Source: an uncultured Lactobacillus sp. (lineage in GTDB: Bacteria; Bacillota; Bacilli; Lactobacillales; Lactobacillaceae). Taken from it: a stretch of 64,000 nt of DNA. Shown here in pieces: positions 9,040 to 17,478 of this stretch (positions within the stretch are counted from its first letter, which is position 1; every line of letters begins with the position of its first letter). The stretch lies in assembly GCF_902491705.1 (NCBI RefSeq), contig NZ_CABUIW010000001.1, forward strand, positions 61,903 to 125,902, read 5' to 3'. Both the position numbers and the translations under genes were made by a program. Under the pieces are notes generated by a model that was given only the letters and a program-made list of their open reading frames with translations, was not told the origin of the DNA and made no database searches.

Positions 9040-10530
9040 TTAAAAGATAGGTGAAAGAAGTCTTGAGAAGTATTGCTTAAACTTTAGCCATGATGATTGT
9101 TTATCAAAGTATTCATTAGTCAAAAGAGTACATTGTTCAAGATCTTTTTCGAAAATCTCTTTAAGTTGTTTAGTTAAGACAGGATTGTAGTTAAAAGAGT
9201 TTACTTCAAAGTTCAAAGTGTAACTACGGAAATCTTGGTTAGCAGAACCGACAGAAGATATATTAGAACCACTTACCATAGTTTTAGCATGGATAAAGCC
9301 ATCATTGTATTTATAAACTTTAACGCCATGTGCAACTAAATATTTAGCATAATATTCTGTAGCACGATAAACAAATGGGTGATCTGGCATACAAGGAATC
9401 ATGATTCTTACATCGACACCACTGTTTGCGGCAATGATTAATGACTCCAAAATTGAATCTTCAGGAATTAGATATGGCGTTTGAATATAAACGTACTTTT
9501 TGGCACCAGCAATAATCCCTTCGTAGCCGCGACGAATACCGTAGCGTTGATTATCAGGACCCGAAGAAACGATTTGCATTGCGACATTGTCGTCTGAATT
9601 AAAGTCTTTACGGTCAACTGTGAAGCTTTTAAGTTCACTTAATTCAAATTTAGGTAAGTCAGTTCTTCTAGTTGAAGTATTCCAGTCCATTGCAAAACGA
9701 ACTTCCATCAAGATTGGTGATTGCCCAACTACACGCAAATGCGTGTCTCTCCAGTGACCGAACTTCTTTGATTGGTTAACATATTGATCGCCAATATTGA
9801 AGCCACCGATGTAGCCAATTTTATGATCGATGACCACCAATTTACGGTGAAGGTGGTAGTTAAGGCGGGGTGTAGTGAACCAGTGCTTTTTAGAAGTTGA
9901 AATGAATGGTTGTGCTTCACCGCCTAATTCTCTTAAATGATCGAAAAATGAAGGCTTAGTGCCACGTGAGCCTGAAACATCGTATACTACACGAACTTTA
10001 GCACCATTTTTAGCAGCTTCTTCAAGAGCGGCTAAAACGCGGTGTCCTAAGTTATCAGCATAAAAAGTATAGAACTCTAAACTGACAGCTTCTTTAGCAT
10101 TTTTAATGTCTTTAATCATTTGATCAAAAAGTTCAGGTCCATCAATATAGATCTTAACGTGATTGTCAAAAGTCAAAATGGCATCGTCATTATTTAAGTT
10201 GAGTTCTGATAGCATTCTGGCACGTGGAACCCGTTCTTTTTCAGGGAGGAGGTCATGCTCTTCTAATAACTTCTTTTGCTGATTTAGATAGTGAATGCGT
10301 GTCTTTTGTTGTTCTTCTTGAATGGCAAAAATTTCATCGTGTGATAGTTGTCGTCCAAAAAATAGATAAAGGATGAAACCAATACCTGGTAAAATTGTTA
10401 AAACAAGCATCCAGGCCCAAGTAGAAACTACACTTCGGCGACTTCTAAAGACCGTCCATACTGCAAAGATGACGTTAATTATCCATAGGACTTCTAGTGT
10501 TCGCCTAATAATATCCCAAGTTAAAATCAT
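9040..10530 (-). CDS. cls: Cardiolipin synthase, second HKD motif altered
   Basis: Membrane phospholipase-D-family enzyme, 496 aa, that condenses two phosphatidylglycerols to cardiolipin. Two N-terminal transmembrane helices (about 8-28 and 38-58) precede two PLD domains. The first HKD motif is complete (His228, Lys230, Asp235 in HRKLVVID). In the second, His414 and Lys416 are present but the expected Asp421 is Gly (HAKTMVSG). The flanking SSVGSANQD and SYTLNFEVN signatures are normal. ATG follows GGGAGAG. The gene is a single unit convergent to the sugar operon. The family assignment is firm. Activity with the altered motif is uncertain, since His and Lys are the main catalytic residues. Confidence 0.92.
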   Translation of the reverse strand: MILTWDIIRRTLEVLWIINVIFAVWTVFRSRRSVVSTWAWMLVLTILPGIGFILYLFFGRQLSHDEIFAIQEEQQKTRIHYLNQQKKLLEEHDLLPEKERVPRARMLSELNLNNDDAILTFDNHVKIYIDGPELFDQMIKDIKNAKEAVSLEFYTFYADNLGHRVLAALEEAAKNGAKVRVVYDVSGSRGTKPSFFDHLRELGGEAQPFISTSKKHWFTTPRLNYHLHRKLVVIDHKIGYIGGFNIGDQYVNQSKKFGHWRDTHLRVVGQSPILMEVRFAMDWNTSTRRTDLPKFELSELKSFTVDRKDFNSDDNVAMQIVSSGPDNQRYGIRRGYEGIIAGAKKYVYIQTPYLIPEDSILESLIIAANSGVDVRIMIPCMPDHPFVYRATEYYAKYLVAHGVKVYKYNDGFIHAKTMVSGSNISSVGSANQDFRSYTLNFEVNSFNYNPVLTKQLKEIFEKDLEQCTLLTNEYFDKQSSWLKFKQYFSRLLSPIF

Positions 10531-10664
10531 AAAAACTCTCCCTTATATTTCATTAATAGTCATTTTAGCAGATGTGAAGAAAAAAAGGACTCAAACTTTG
10601 CCAACATTTGCTAAAATAGAAGGGGAAAGAGTAACAGATAAATTTCTTAACGGGGGTAGAGACT

Positions 10665-11168
10665 ATGTTGAAAAGAAAAATAATTTATCTTGCAGGCTTA
10701 GCCATGGTTGCAGCTGGTTTAGGAGTTGCTACCAACAATCAAGTAGCAAATGCTGCTGTTACCAATCCAATTAGACAAGGCAATAAGTTGAATTTAACTA
10801 GAAGCACTTATGTTTACGATAGAAATGGCATGAGAATTGGCCGTTTAAAGAAGGGAAACAAGTGCAAGATTCACGTAATTAAAGTAATTAATGGTAATAC
10901 TTACGTTAAAATCGGTAAAAACAAATTTGTGAAGCAAGAAGCTTTTTTACCATATATTAAATCTGCTGTTAGAGTAGAAAATGTCATTAAGAAAACTTCA
11001 TATCTTTATGATGAAAATGGTGAAAAGATTCCAGGCAAGTTCATTAAGCGTGGCACTAAAGTAGATTACTTGGGTCACAAGGAAATTAATGAAAAGCCAT
11101 TTATCAAGATTGGTGATGGCGAATATGTTAAGGCGTTCAATGTTTTAACTATTATGATTACTGATTAA
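10665..11168 (+). CDS. Secreted S-layer-associated (SLAP-like) protein
   Basis: 167-residue exported protein. A signal peptide (MLKRKIIYLAGLAMVAAGLG...) with likely cleavage after VANA (residue 30) is followed by two copies of an about 60-residue module with a Y-x-Y/D-x-x-G pattern (STYVYDRNGMRIG and TSYLYDENGEKIPG). Each copy ends in a Tyr/Phe-(I/V)K-IG(D)GxYVK-type element. This resembles the SLAP domain that attaches proteins to the cell wall in S-layer-forming lactobacilli. No enzymatic domain is present, so it may be a wall-associated structural protein. ATG follows AACGGGGGTAGAG. It is monocistronic, with its own terminator. Confidence 0.8.
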   Translation: MLKRKIIYLAGLAMVAAGLGVATNNQVANAAVTNPIRQGNKLNLTRSTYVYDRNGMRIGRLKKGNKCKIHVIKVINGNTYVKIGKNKFVKQEAFLPYIKSAVRVENVIKKTSYLYDENGEKIPGKFIKRGTKVDYLGHKEINEKPFIKIGDGEYVKAFNVLTIMITD

Positions 11169-11182
11169 GACATATAGAAAGA

Positions 11183-11210
11183 GACGATGAAATTAATCAT
11201 CGCCTTTTTT
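11183..11210 (+). terminator. Terminator after the SLAP-like gene
   Basis: Short stem CGATGA/TCATCG (11185-11202) followed by CCTTTTTT. Confidence 0.65.
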
Positions 11211-11282
11211 CATTGTCAAAAATGCTAAATAATGGTTATTTTCCCTTTCTGAGCTTAAAGTAGTAACAAGGAAGGTGACAAG

Positions 11283-12164
11283 ATGGATATAAATCAATAT
11301 TGCTATACTGAAAATAATTTTAAAATTTCGAAGGCACCAACTTTTGTTAAAGATTCTAGTAATGATTTAAAGAAGATTAAAAAGCAGGTCAAACATAATG
11401 TTAAGCATATTAGAAATGCACAAGAAAAGATGAATGCTCGTCATAAATATGGTGTTTTAATTGTGCTTCAAGGAATGGATGCAGCTGGTAAAGATAGTTT
11501 GGTCAAACATATTCTAGAGGGTGTAAATCCTAGTGGATTCAATGTGGCTAGTTTTAAGACGCCAACAGCTGAAGAACTAAATCATGATTTTCTTTGGAGA
11601 GTTAATCAAAAACTCCCGCGTCGTGGACAGATCGGTATTTTCAATCGTTCATACTATGAAGATGTTCTAATCTCACGTGTTCACCCATCGATTGTGTTGA
11701 ATAATAATCTGCCAGATATCCATTCACTTAATGATGTAAATGATGAATTCTTTGAAAAACGTTATCAAGATATTCGAAACTATGAGCAATATTTGACCAA
11801 TGCTGGATACTTAATTTTGAAGTTCTTCTTACATATTTCAAAAGATGAACAAAAACGTCGCTTCATGTCTCGAATTGAAACTCCTGAGAAAAATTGGAAG
11901 CTATCTGCTGCAGACATTAGAGAAAGACAATATTGGAATAAGTATCAGATGGTTTATGAAAAAGCAATCAATGCCACTGCTACGAAAGAAAATCCATGGT
12001 ATGTTATTCCAGCTGATGATAAATGGTATTCGCGTTTGATTGTTTCAAATATTTTGACAGAGCAGTTAGAAAAACTTCCGCTTGCTTATCCAACAATGAC
12101 AGAAAAGCAGGAAAAAGAATTACAGATTGCTAAACAACTTTTGCAAGATGAAGATAAGTACTAA
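11283..12164 (+). CDS. ppk2: Polyphosphate kinase 2 family nucleotide phosphotransferase
   Basis: Cytosolic single-domain PPK2 of 293 aa that moves phosphate between polyphosphate and nucleoside mono- or diphosphates. The P-loop fold is visible: Walker A GMDAAGKD at residues 64-71, the following KHILEGVNP helix, the lid region, and the Walker B-type IGIFNRSYYEDVL around 117-129. ATG follows GGAAGGTGACAAG. No PPK1 gene is seen in this window. Whether it uses AMP (class II), ADP (class I) or both (class III) cannot be settled from motifs alone. It stands alone between two terminators. Confidence 0.92.
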   Translation: MDINQYCYTENNFKISKAPTFVKDSSNDLKKIKKQVKHNVKHIRNAQEKMNARHKYGVLIVLQGMDAAGKDSLVKHILEGVNPSGFNVASFKTPTAEELNHDFLWRVNQKLPRRGQIGIFNRSYYEDVLISRVHPSIVLNNNLPDIHSLNDVNDEFFEKRYQDIRNYEQYLTNAGYLILKFFLHISKDEQKRRFMSRIETPEKNWKLSAADIRERQYWNKYQMVYEKAINATATKENPWYVIPADDKWYSRLIVSNILTEQLEKLPLAYPTMTEKQEKELQIAKQLLQDEDKY

Positions 12165-12176
12165 AAATATGACATC

Positions 12177-12218
12177 AAAAAAGCCAGTAAATCTTAAGCA
12201 TGATTTACTGGCTTCTTT
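12177..12218. terminator. Bidirectional terminator
   Basis: Perfect 13-bp stem AAGCCAGTAAATC / GATTTACTGGCTT (12181-12214) with A and T runs on either side, between the convergent ppk2 and P-type ATPase genes. Confidence 0.85.
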
Positions 12219-12231
12219 AATTTAATAGAAA

Positions 12232-14505
12232 TTATCTATTTTTCATTACTGGTTGGTAAACTAAGTCAATCAAGACAGCTGCAATTACTGCAACAACTAC
12301 TGTGATTAACAAGTTTTGCCAGCTAATTTGTACCATTGCCAAACCACAAAGGGCTAAGATAAATGTTAATGCAACGTCAGCAATTTGAACGATACCAACA
12401 AGCTTTGATGGGTAATCTTGCCAGAAGTACTTGCGAGTTCTAGTAATTAATACGATTAACATAGCACTAAGAACTAAGTAAACGTAGACCATCGTTGAAA
12501 TTGCACCATGACTCCAACCATGAGTGTTTAAGTACCAAACAAAGATGAAGCCGATAACGGTCCAGCCTGCAGCAAGTGAAAAGGCAATCTTAGCTAATTT
12601 AGCCATATTCCAATTTTCAGGCTTGTAAGTGATATGAGTTCTATCTGTACCGATCATCATGGTTACCATGTTGTTCATGATAGTGTAGATAACCATTGCG
12701 TTCAGTGCCATTGGAATGTAGTTAAAGAATAAGTAGCCAAAGGTTAAAAGCATTGTCAATTCAGCAGTTCTAGCAAGTTTAGTCAATGACCAAGTAGTCA
12801 TTCTTTGGTAAACTCGGTGACCAGCATCCAAGATCTTAACAATTGATCCTAAGCCGTCATCTAAAAGTACCATCTTACCTGAACGCTTAGCAACGTCGGC
12901 AGCGTTTGAAACGGCAATACCAACTTCAGCTTGTTTCAAAGCAGGTGAGTCGTTAACACCATCACCAGTCATACCAACGATGTAGCCTTTTTCTTGGAAG
13001 AATTTAACCATGTTAAGCTTATCTTCTGGTAAAACATCTGCAATACCAGCTAAGTCGTCAACATTAGTATCCTTATTAAAGTCATGAATTGAGATAACTT
13101 TACCAGTTAAACCAACTTCTTCAGCAACAGCTTCAGCAGTCTTTTGGTTATCACCAGTTAACATAACAGGACGAATGCCACGCTTTTTAAGTTCTGCTAA
13201 GGCAGCTTTAGAGTCTTTTCTTACTTTATCTTGCAAGATGAAGACACCAGCTAATTGATCGTCGATTAAAACAGCAACTGAACGACCAGCCTTAAAGTTA
13301 ATATCCTTAATCTTTTCATCCGCATTTTTATCAATTAAAGATAATTGCTTGAATGAACCTAACTTAACGTTGTGTCCATCAACATTTGACATTGAGTAAC
13401 CAGTATCAGATGTAAATGGGACGAAGTTTTCTGATGTCATAACAGGAATATTGTTTTCTTTTAAGTATTCATCGATAGCTGTATCAATGATTCCTGCATT
13501 TCTCTTATCAGTTGCGCTACCTACTAAAGCTAATACGTCTTTGTCAGGTAAATCGCTTAAATCAGTCCAACTAGCAACAGCAGTCTTGTTTTCTGTAATT
13601 GTTCCAGTCTTATCAAGAAGCAATAAGTTCAAGTTAGCGGCATCTTGGATACCAGTTAAATCAGAAGTTAAAACTCCTTCTTTACTTAAGCGAGTTGCTT
13701 CAAATGAGTTGGATAAAGCAAATGTTGATGGCATCGCTACTGGAATAGAAGCAATGAACATCATAGCAAGGAATGGCAACATGTTAATAAATGTGTTGAA
13801 ATTGCCACCCTTAAAGAATGAAGCAATGATGATAACTAAAGTAAGAACACCGTCAAGCAAGCAAAGGTAGTAGATGATCTTAGTCAACAATTGTTGCAAG
13901 TGACCTGGTGCAGCAGAATTGTTGATTAAGTTAATAGTCTTACCACTTCTTGAATTCTTACCAGTTGCAGTTACTACTGCTAAGCCATCGCCTTCAACAA
14001 CAGTAGTACCAGCATAAGCAGTATCGTTAACGTGCTTTTTAACTGGCTTTGATTCACCAGTGATTGAACTTTCATCACATGCGATACTGCCGTCAACTAA
14101 TTTAACATCGGCAGCAAGAACATCCCCACGTTGTAGAGAAATCAAGTCGCCTTTTACTAATTGCTTAGAATCAATTTTGATCCATTTTCCATCACGTTTA
14201 ACAGCAACTGTAGGCGTTAATTTGTGTGAAATTGTATTTAAAACACGACGAGATTGCTTTTTCTTAGATGCTCCGTTAAATGCCGCAAATAAAAGCATTA
14301 ATAAAACAAATAAAGATTGAATCCATTTGCCTAAAATACATTCAAGGATTAATGCACCTTCAAGAATCCAGGCAGAAAGGTTCCATAACTTAGATAGAAA
14401 TTCCTTAAAGAAATTATATTCTGGTTCAGGAACTTCATTAAGACCATCTTTTTTAAGACGTTTTTCGGCTTCAGCTTGAGTTAAGCCTTCAAATTTCTCA
14501 GCCAT
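12232..14505 (-). CDS. P-type cation ATPase, plasma-membrane H+-ATPase (P3A)-like
   Basis: Membrane cation pump of 757 aa. Order: N-terminal cation ATPase domain, two helices, actuator domain with the TGES motif (SSITGESKPV), helices with IPVAMP in the fourth segment, the phosphorylated Asp298 in DKTGTITENK, nucleotide domain, hinge TGDGVNDSPALKQA, and six C-terminal helices. IPVAMP and the short N- and C-termini favour the proton-pump-like branch over the Ca2+ or Mg2+ pumps; the ion is inferred. The start is placed at ATG (MAEKFEG), since GGAGGG lies 6 bases before it and a longer TTG-initiated frame would start inside that ribosome site. In an acid-tolerant bacterium a role in pH or cation balance is plausible. 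Confidence 0.88.
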   Translation of the reverse strand: MAEKFEGLTQAEAEKRLKKDGLNEVPEPEYNFFKEFLSKLWNLSAWILEGALILECILGKWIQSLFVLLMLLFAAFNGASKKKQSRRVLNTISHKLTPTVAVKRDGKWIKIDSKQLVKGDLISLQRGDVLAADVKLVDGSIACDESSITGESKPVKKHVNDTAYAGTTVVEGDGLAVVTATGKNSRSGKTINLINNSAAPGHLQQLLTKIIYYLCLLDGVLTLVIIIASFFKGGNFNTFINMLPFLAMMFIASIPVAMPSTFALSNSFEATRLSKEGVLTSDLTGIQDAANLNLLLLDKTGTITENKTAVASWTDLSDLPDKDVLALVGSATDKRNAGIIDTAIDEYLKENNIPVMTSENFVPFTSDTGYSMSNVDGHNVKLGSFKQLSLIDKNADEKIKDINFKAGRSVAVLIDDQLAGVFILQDKVRKDSKAALAELKKRGIRPVMLTGDNQKTAEAVAEEVGLTGKVISIHDFNKDTNVDDLAGIADVLPEDKLNMVKFFQEKGYIVGMTGDGVNDSPALKQAEVGIAVSNAADVAKRSGKMVLLDDGLGSIVKILDAGHRVYQRMTTWSLTKLARTAELTMLLTFGYLFFNYIPMALNAMVIYTIMNNMVTMMIGTDRTHITYKPENWNMAKLAKIAFSLAAGWTVIGFIFVWYLNTHGWSHGAISTMVYVYLVLSAMLIVLITRTRKYFWQDYPSKLVGIVQIADVALTFILALCGLAMVQISWQNLLITVVVAVIAAVLIDLVYQPVMKNR

Positions 14506-14633
14506 TTTTTCTCCCTCCAAATCTTCCTTAATTAAATTAGCATATAAATTGCTTAGATTAAAATACTAAAATAAAATATATGGTATAAAATTTTTTAATA
14601 TCACTGGATGCTAAATTAAAAAGGATAGATTGA

Positions 14634-15491
14634 ATGAATATTAAACAGTTACGCTACTTTCTAGTGGTGGCAGAAGAAAAGCAAATTACTTCGGCGGCTA
14701 AAAGATTATATATTGCTCAGCCTCCACTTAGTTATCAGTTAAAACAATTAGAAAAAGAATTAGGTGCGCAATTATTCAAAAGAACTGCGCATGGAATGGA
14801 ATTAACAGATGCGGGTCAAACTCTGCAAAGTTATGCGAGTGAAATTTTATCACTAGCGCAGAATGCGGAAAATCAAGTGCGTAAAACGATTTCTGGTGAA
14901 TTAGGAACCATTGCAATTGGCATTGCTTCTTCTTCGACTGGACTTATTCCAATGGATTCGTTTAAGGAACTAACACGTTTTTATCCTGAAATCAGTTTTG
15001 ATATTTATGAAGCTAATACTTTTGGCATTATTGATAAATTAGAAAAGAAAACGATTGATTTGGGGATAGTACGCACACCGTATAATCGTAATGGCTTGAA
15101 TGCACGCAATTTGACTACAGAAAGAATGATGGCAGTAACTGTTGATCCAAAATTTAAAGGTAAAAAAGAATTGCGTATCAAGGATTTGGCTAATCAGCCG
15201 CTAATTATTTACCGCCGCTTCGAAGCCATTTTTAATCAGACCTTTGCTCATCATGGCATTAAACCTTTTTATGCAGTTAAATGTGATGATTCGCGAACTG
15301 CAATTACTTGGGCCAAAAGAAAGATGGGCTTAGCGCTTGTCCCAGAATCGATTGCCACTACTTATGCTAAAGATGAGATGATTCCAATTAACCATGCTAA
15401 TTGGATAACGCACTTGCAGCTAGTTTGGCGCAAGGATAAGCAAGTTACGCCGTTGATGAAAAAGGTTATAATGAGTTGCGGTGATCAATAA
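14634..15491 (+). CDS. LysR-family transcriptional regulator
   Basis: 285-residue LysR protein. The winged helix-turn-helix is at residues 1-60 (MNIKQLRYFLVVAEEKQITS, then AAKRLYIAQPPLSYQLKQLE), followed by a linker helix and a periplasmic-binding-like effector domain. ATG after AAGGATAGATTGA. It is transcribed divergently from the P-type ATPase, and its stop overlaps the citX start (TAATG), so it is co-expressed with citX. In citrate or malonate clusters a LysR regulator often adjoins the lyase genes, but no lyase subunit is present here. The effector is unknown. Confidence 0.92.
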   Translation: MNIKQLRYFLVVAEEKQITSAAKRLYIAQPPLSYQLKQLEKELGAQLFKRTAHGMELTDAGQTLQSYASEILSLAQNAENQVRKTISGELGTIAIGIASSSTGLIPMDSFKELTRFYPEISFDIYEANTFGIIDKLEKKTIDLGIVRTPYNRNGLNARNLTTERMMAVTVDPKFKGKKELRIKDLANQPLIIYRRFEAIFNQTFAHHGIKPFYAVKCDDSRTAITWAKRKMGLALVPESIATTYAKDEMIPINHANWITHLQLVWRKDKQVTPLMKKVIMSCGDQ

Positions 15492-16027
15492 TGAATATTT
15501 TTAATGAAGGAAAAGAGCAAAATATTGCGCAAGTTTTAGATAGTAAAGATCGACGCGTAGCTTTGCAACAGAAGATTTTTGCTAAATATCCTGATCAAAT
15601 TTTAGTTGACGTTAATCTGAATATTCCAGGTCCAATTAAAAATAACCATTATTTGGAAAAATTGTTTAATTATGGCATTAAAGGGCTGGAACAAAGCTGG
15701 ACTGAATTAGGTTATTCCTATAAGTTAGTAGCTTATTTAGATGAAGATACGGGATGCGAAAACTTTTATATTTTAAATTTACCAATTAAAGTAGTTAAGC
15801 AAACAACAATTAAGTTTGAAGATCAAACTGAGCTTGGTAGATTATTTGATGCAGATGTTTTGGTTAAGGATAAAAATGCGGCAATCTCTCGGCGAGATTT
15901 AGGAGAAGAGCCACGTAAATGCTTTATTTGCAATAGACCGGCTAAAGAATGTGCTCGTTCTAGAAGACACTCTGTTTCAGAAATGCAAAATTATATTTCT
16001 AACTTATATACAAAATATGTAAAATGA
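15491..16027 (+). CDS. citX: CitX-like apo-citrate lyase phosphoribosyl-dephospho-CoA transferase
   Basis: 178 aa, matching CitX proteins that attach the triphosphoribosyl-dephospho-CoA prosthetic group to the citrate lyase acyl carrier subunit CitD. The C-terminal family signature is clear: RRDLGEEPRKCFICNRPAKE, followed by the CARSRRHS element with conserved cysteines. The start overlaps the LysR stop by one base. None of citC, citD, citE, citF or citG is in the window, so its target must be elsewhere or lost. A terminator follows. The family call is confident; the present-day role is open. Confidence 0.88.
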   Translation: MNIFNEGKEQNIAQVLDSKDRRVALQQKIFAKYPDQILVDVNLNIPGPIKNNHYLEKLFNYGIKGLEQSWTELGYSYKLVAYLDEDTGCENFYILNLPIKVVKQTTIKFEDQTELGRLFDADVLVKDKNAAISRRDLGEEPRKCFICNRPAKECARSRRHSVSEMQNYISNLYTKYVK

Positions 16028-16050
16028 GGTGGGAAATCCATCTCTTTTTT
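16025..16050 (+). terminator. Terminator after citX
   Basis: GAGGTGG-GAAAT-CCATCTC stem (one G-T pair) followed by TTTTTTT. Confidence 0.75.
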
Positions 16051-16130
16051 TACTTTTTAATACGATGAAAAATGATTTAAAATAAATGATGGATAAAATT
16101 ATAGATATATATGTTTGATAGGGAAGATTA

Positions 16131-17297
16131 ATGAAATTAGAAAAAAATCAAGAGAATTTAAAGCAAATAGCTTCATTAGTTAAATATGCTTTTATAAAGG
16201 ATAACGATCTGCTTCATGATAATAATTTCATGTCTCGCTACAATCACAGTGATGGATATGGCTATTTTAATAATGATAAATTAACTAGCTATATTATGGT
16301 GAATAAATTTAAGAGTGAGATATTTGGTCACCATGTGCTAATGGCAGGAATTGGCTATGTGGTTTCATATCCAGAATATCGTGGACAAGGTCATATCTCT
16401 AAGTTGATTTCAGAGATATTGCATGATTTACACGAGCAAAATATTCCTTTTGCTAACTTGGCTCCATTTTCTGAGAGTTTTTATCGTCGCTATGGTTTTA
16501 GCAACAGTATTTATCAAAAAGAGTATCGTTTTTCTGGGGATGTTTTAAGATCATTCAAGATGCCACGTGTTGGTCATATTGTTCGTGGCAAGTGGGATGA
16601 CTTGATGGTTCAAAATGGAGTAATTCAATTATATGAAAGACAGCTTCATACAGATGATGAGCGTAATACGATGATCCGTGAAGCTTGGTGGTGGAACAGA
16701 CTTGACACATATTACCATAACCGTAATATTGCAGTTTACATTGATGGTGACAGTCGTCCAGTCAGCTATTTAATTTACCGTATTCATGGCGATGAATTTT
16801 TAGCTGATGAATTGTATTCCATTACAGCTAAAGGTCTGATCTATTTATTTGGCTTTATGGGTTCTCATGCTGGTGCAATCAAAAAATTTCGGATGATTTT
16901 GCCAGAAAATTCATTAAGTGGTGAGCTTTTCCCAGAACAGAATCAATTAAGAATAAGCCTACGTCCATATATGATGAGTCGCATTATTGATTTTGCTGAA
17001 ATTGCTTCTAAGATGAAGCCACTTCAAGAAGGTACATTTAATATCGAAGTTAATGCGGATGATCAATGTCCATGGAATATTGGTATTTGGCAAATGACTA
17101 ATAAAGATGGTCAAGTTTCCTGCAAGCAGATAGATGATGCATTGGTAGACTTTTCTGGTTCAATTACTGCTTGGACACAAGTGTTTTTAGGTAGACTAAC
17201 CATGAAAGAAGCTGTTAAACTAGGTTTGATTATGGATTATCGAATTAAAAAGTTAGAATTCAGAAAAGGCGAAGTCTCGTTTTATGATTATTTCTAA
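16131..17297 (+). CDS. Eis-like GNAT acetyltransferase with SCP2-like C-terminal domain
   Basis: 388 aa, the length of Eis-type proteins: two fused GNAT folds and a C-terminal sterol-carrier-like domain. The acetyl-CoA loop is visible as PEYRGQGHISKLISEI (about residues 82-97), and the FAN.APF...FYRRYGF segment fits GNAT motif B. Eis relatives acetylate amines of aminoglycosides, peptides or proteins. The C-terminal carboxylate used by Eis corresponds to the final Phe (SFYDYF). ATG follows AGGGAAGATTA. A small membrane protein and a LysR-effector-domain protein follow closely and seem to share its transcript, ending at the terminator near 18088. The substrate is unknown. Confidence 0.8.
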   Translation: MKLEKNQENLKQIASLVKYAFIKDNDLLHDNNFMSRYNHSDGYGYFNNDKLTSYIMVNKFKSEIFGHHVLMAGIGYVVSYPEYRGQGHISKLISEILHDLHEQNIPFANLAPFSESFYRRYGFSNSIYQKEYRFSGDVLRSFKMPRVGHIVRGKWDDLMVQNGVIQLYERQLHTDDERNTMIREAWWWNRLDTYYHNRNIAVYIDGDSRPVSYLIYRIHGDEFLADELYSITAKGLIYLFGFMGSHAGAIKKFRMILPENSLSGELFPEQNQLRISLRPYMMSRIIDFAEIASKMKPLQEGTFNIEVNADDQCPWNIGIWQMTNKDGQVSCKQIDDALVDFSGSITAWTQVFLGRLTMKEAVKLGLIMDYRIKKLEFRKGEVSFYDYF

Positions 17298-17315
17298 ATA
17301 AAGAAGGTATTTAAA

Positions 17316-17477
17316 ATGAGTAGAGAAAAGAAAATAGACTTATTAAAGTTCTTAGGAATCATTGTTAGTGGTATTAATGTCGTAATTTCTTTAATGATTA
17401 TGCTTAACAAGTATCAAATTAGAAGAGATAAAAAGCAATTAGCAGATGAAGGCCATGCACCATTAGGTGAGGATTAG
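17316..17477 (+). CDS. Small single-span membrane protein (53 aa)
   Basis: A small gene between the Eis-like and LysR-domain genes. It begins at ATG after AAGAAGGTATTTAAA, 18 bases past the upstream stop, and ends one base before the next start. The product MSREKKIDLLKFLGIIVSGI... has one hydrophobic helix (about residues 10-31), a positive N-terminus and a charged C-terminal tail (RRDKKQLADE), so it should be membrane-anchored. I know of no function for it. The ribosome site, tight spacing on both sides and membrane-like composition support it being real. Confidence 0.7.
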   Translation: MSREKKIDLLKFLGIIVSGINVVISLMIMLNKYQIRRDKKQLADEGHAPLGED

Positions 17478-17478
17478 T

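Noticed and set aside
10373..10774. 133-codon plus-strand frame across the cls start
   Set aside because: It overlaps cls and the SLAP-like gene out of frame, and the product has low-complexity, unlikely composition.
13451..14320. Plus-strand reading frames opposite the P-type ATPase
   Set aside because: Antisense shadows of a conserved coding region; no ribosome sites and no recognisable protein.
12232..14520. P-type ATPase starting at TTG (MEGEKMAEKF)
   Set aside because: That TTG is part of the GGAGGGA ribosome site for the ATG five codons later.
16025..16050. Regulatory RNA between citX and the acetyltransferase gene
   Set aside because: The only structure seen is a simple terminator with a T run.
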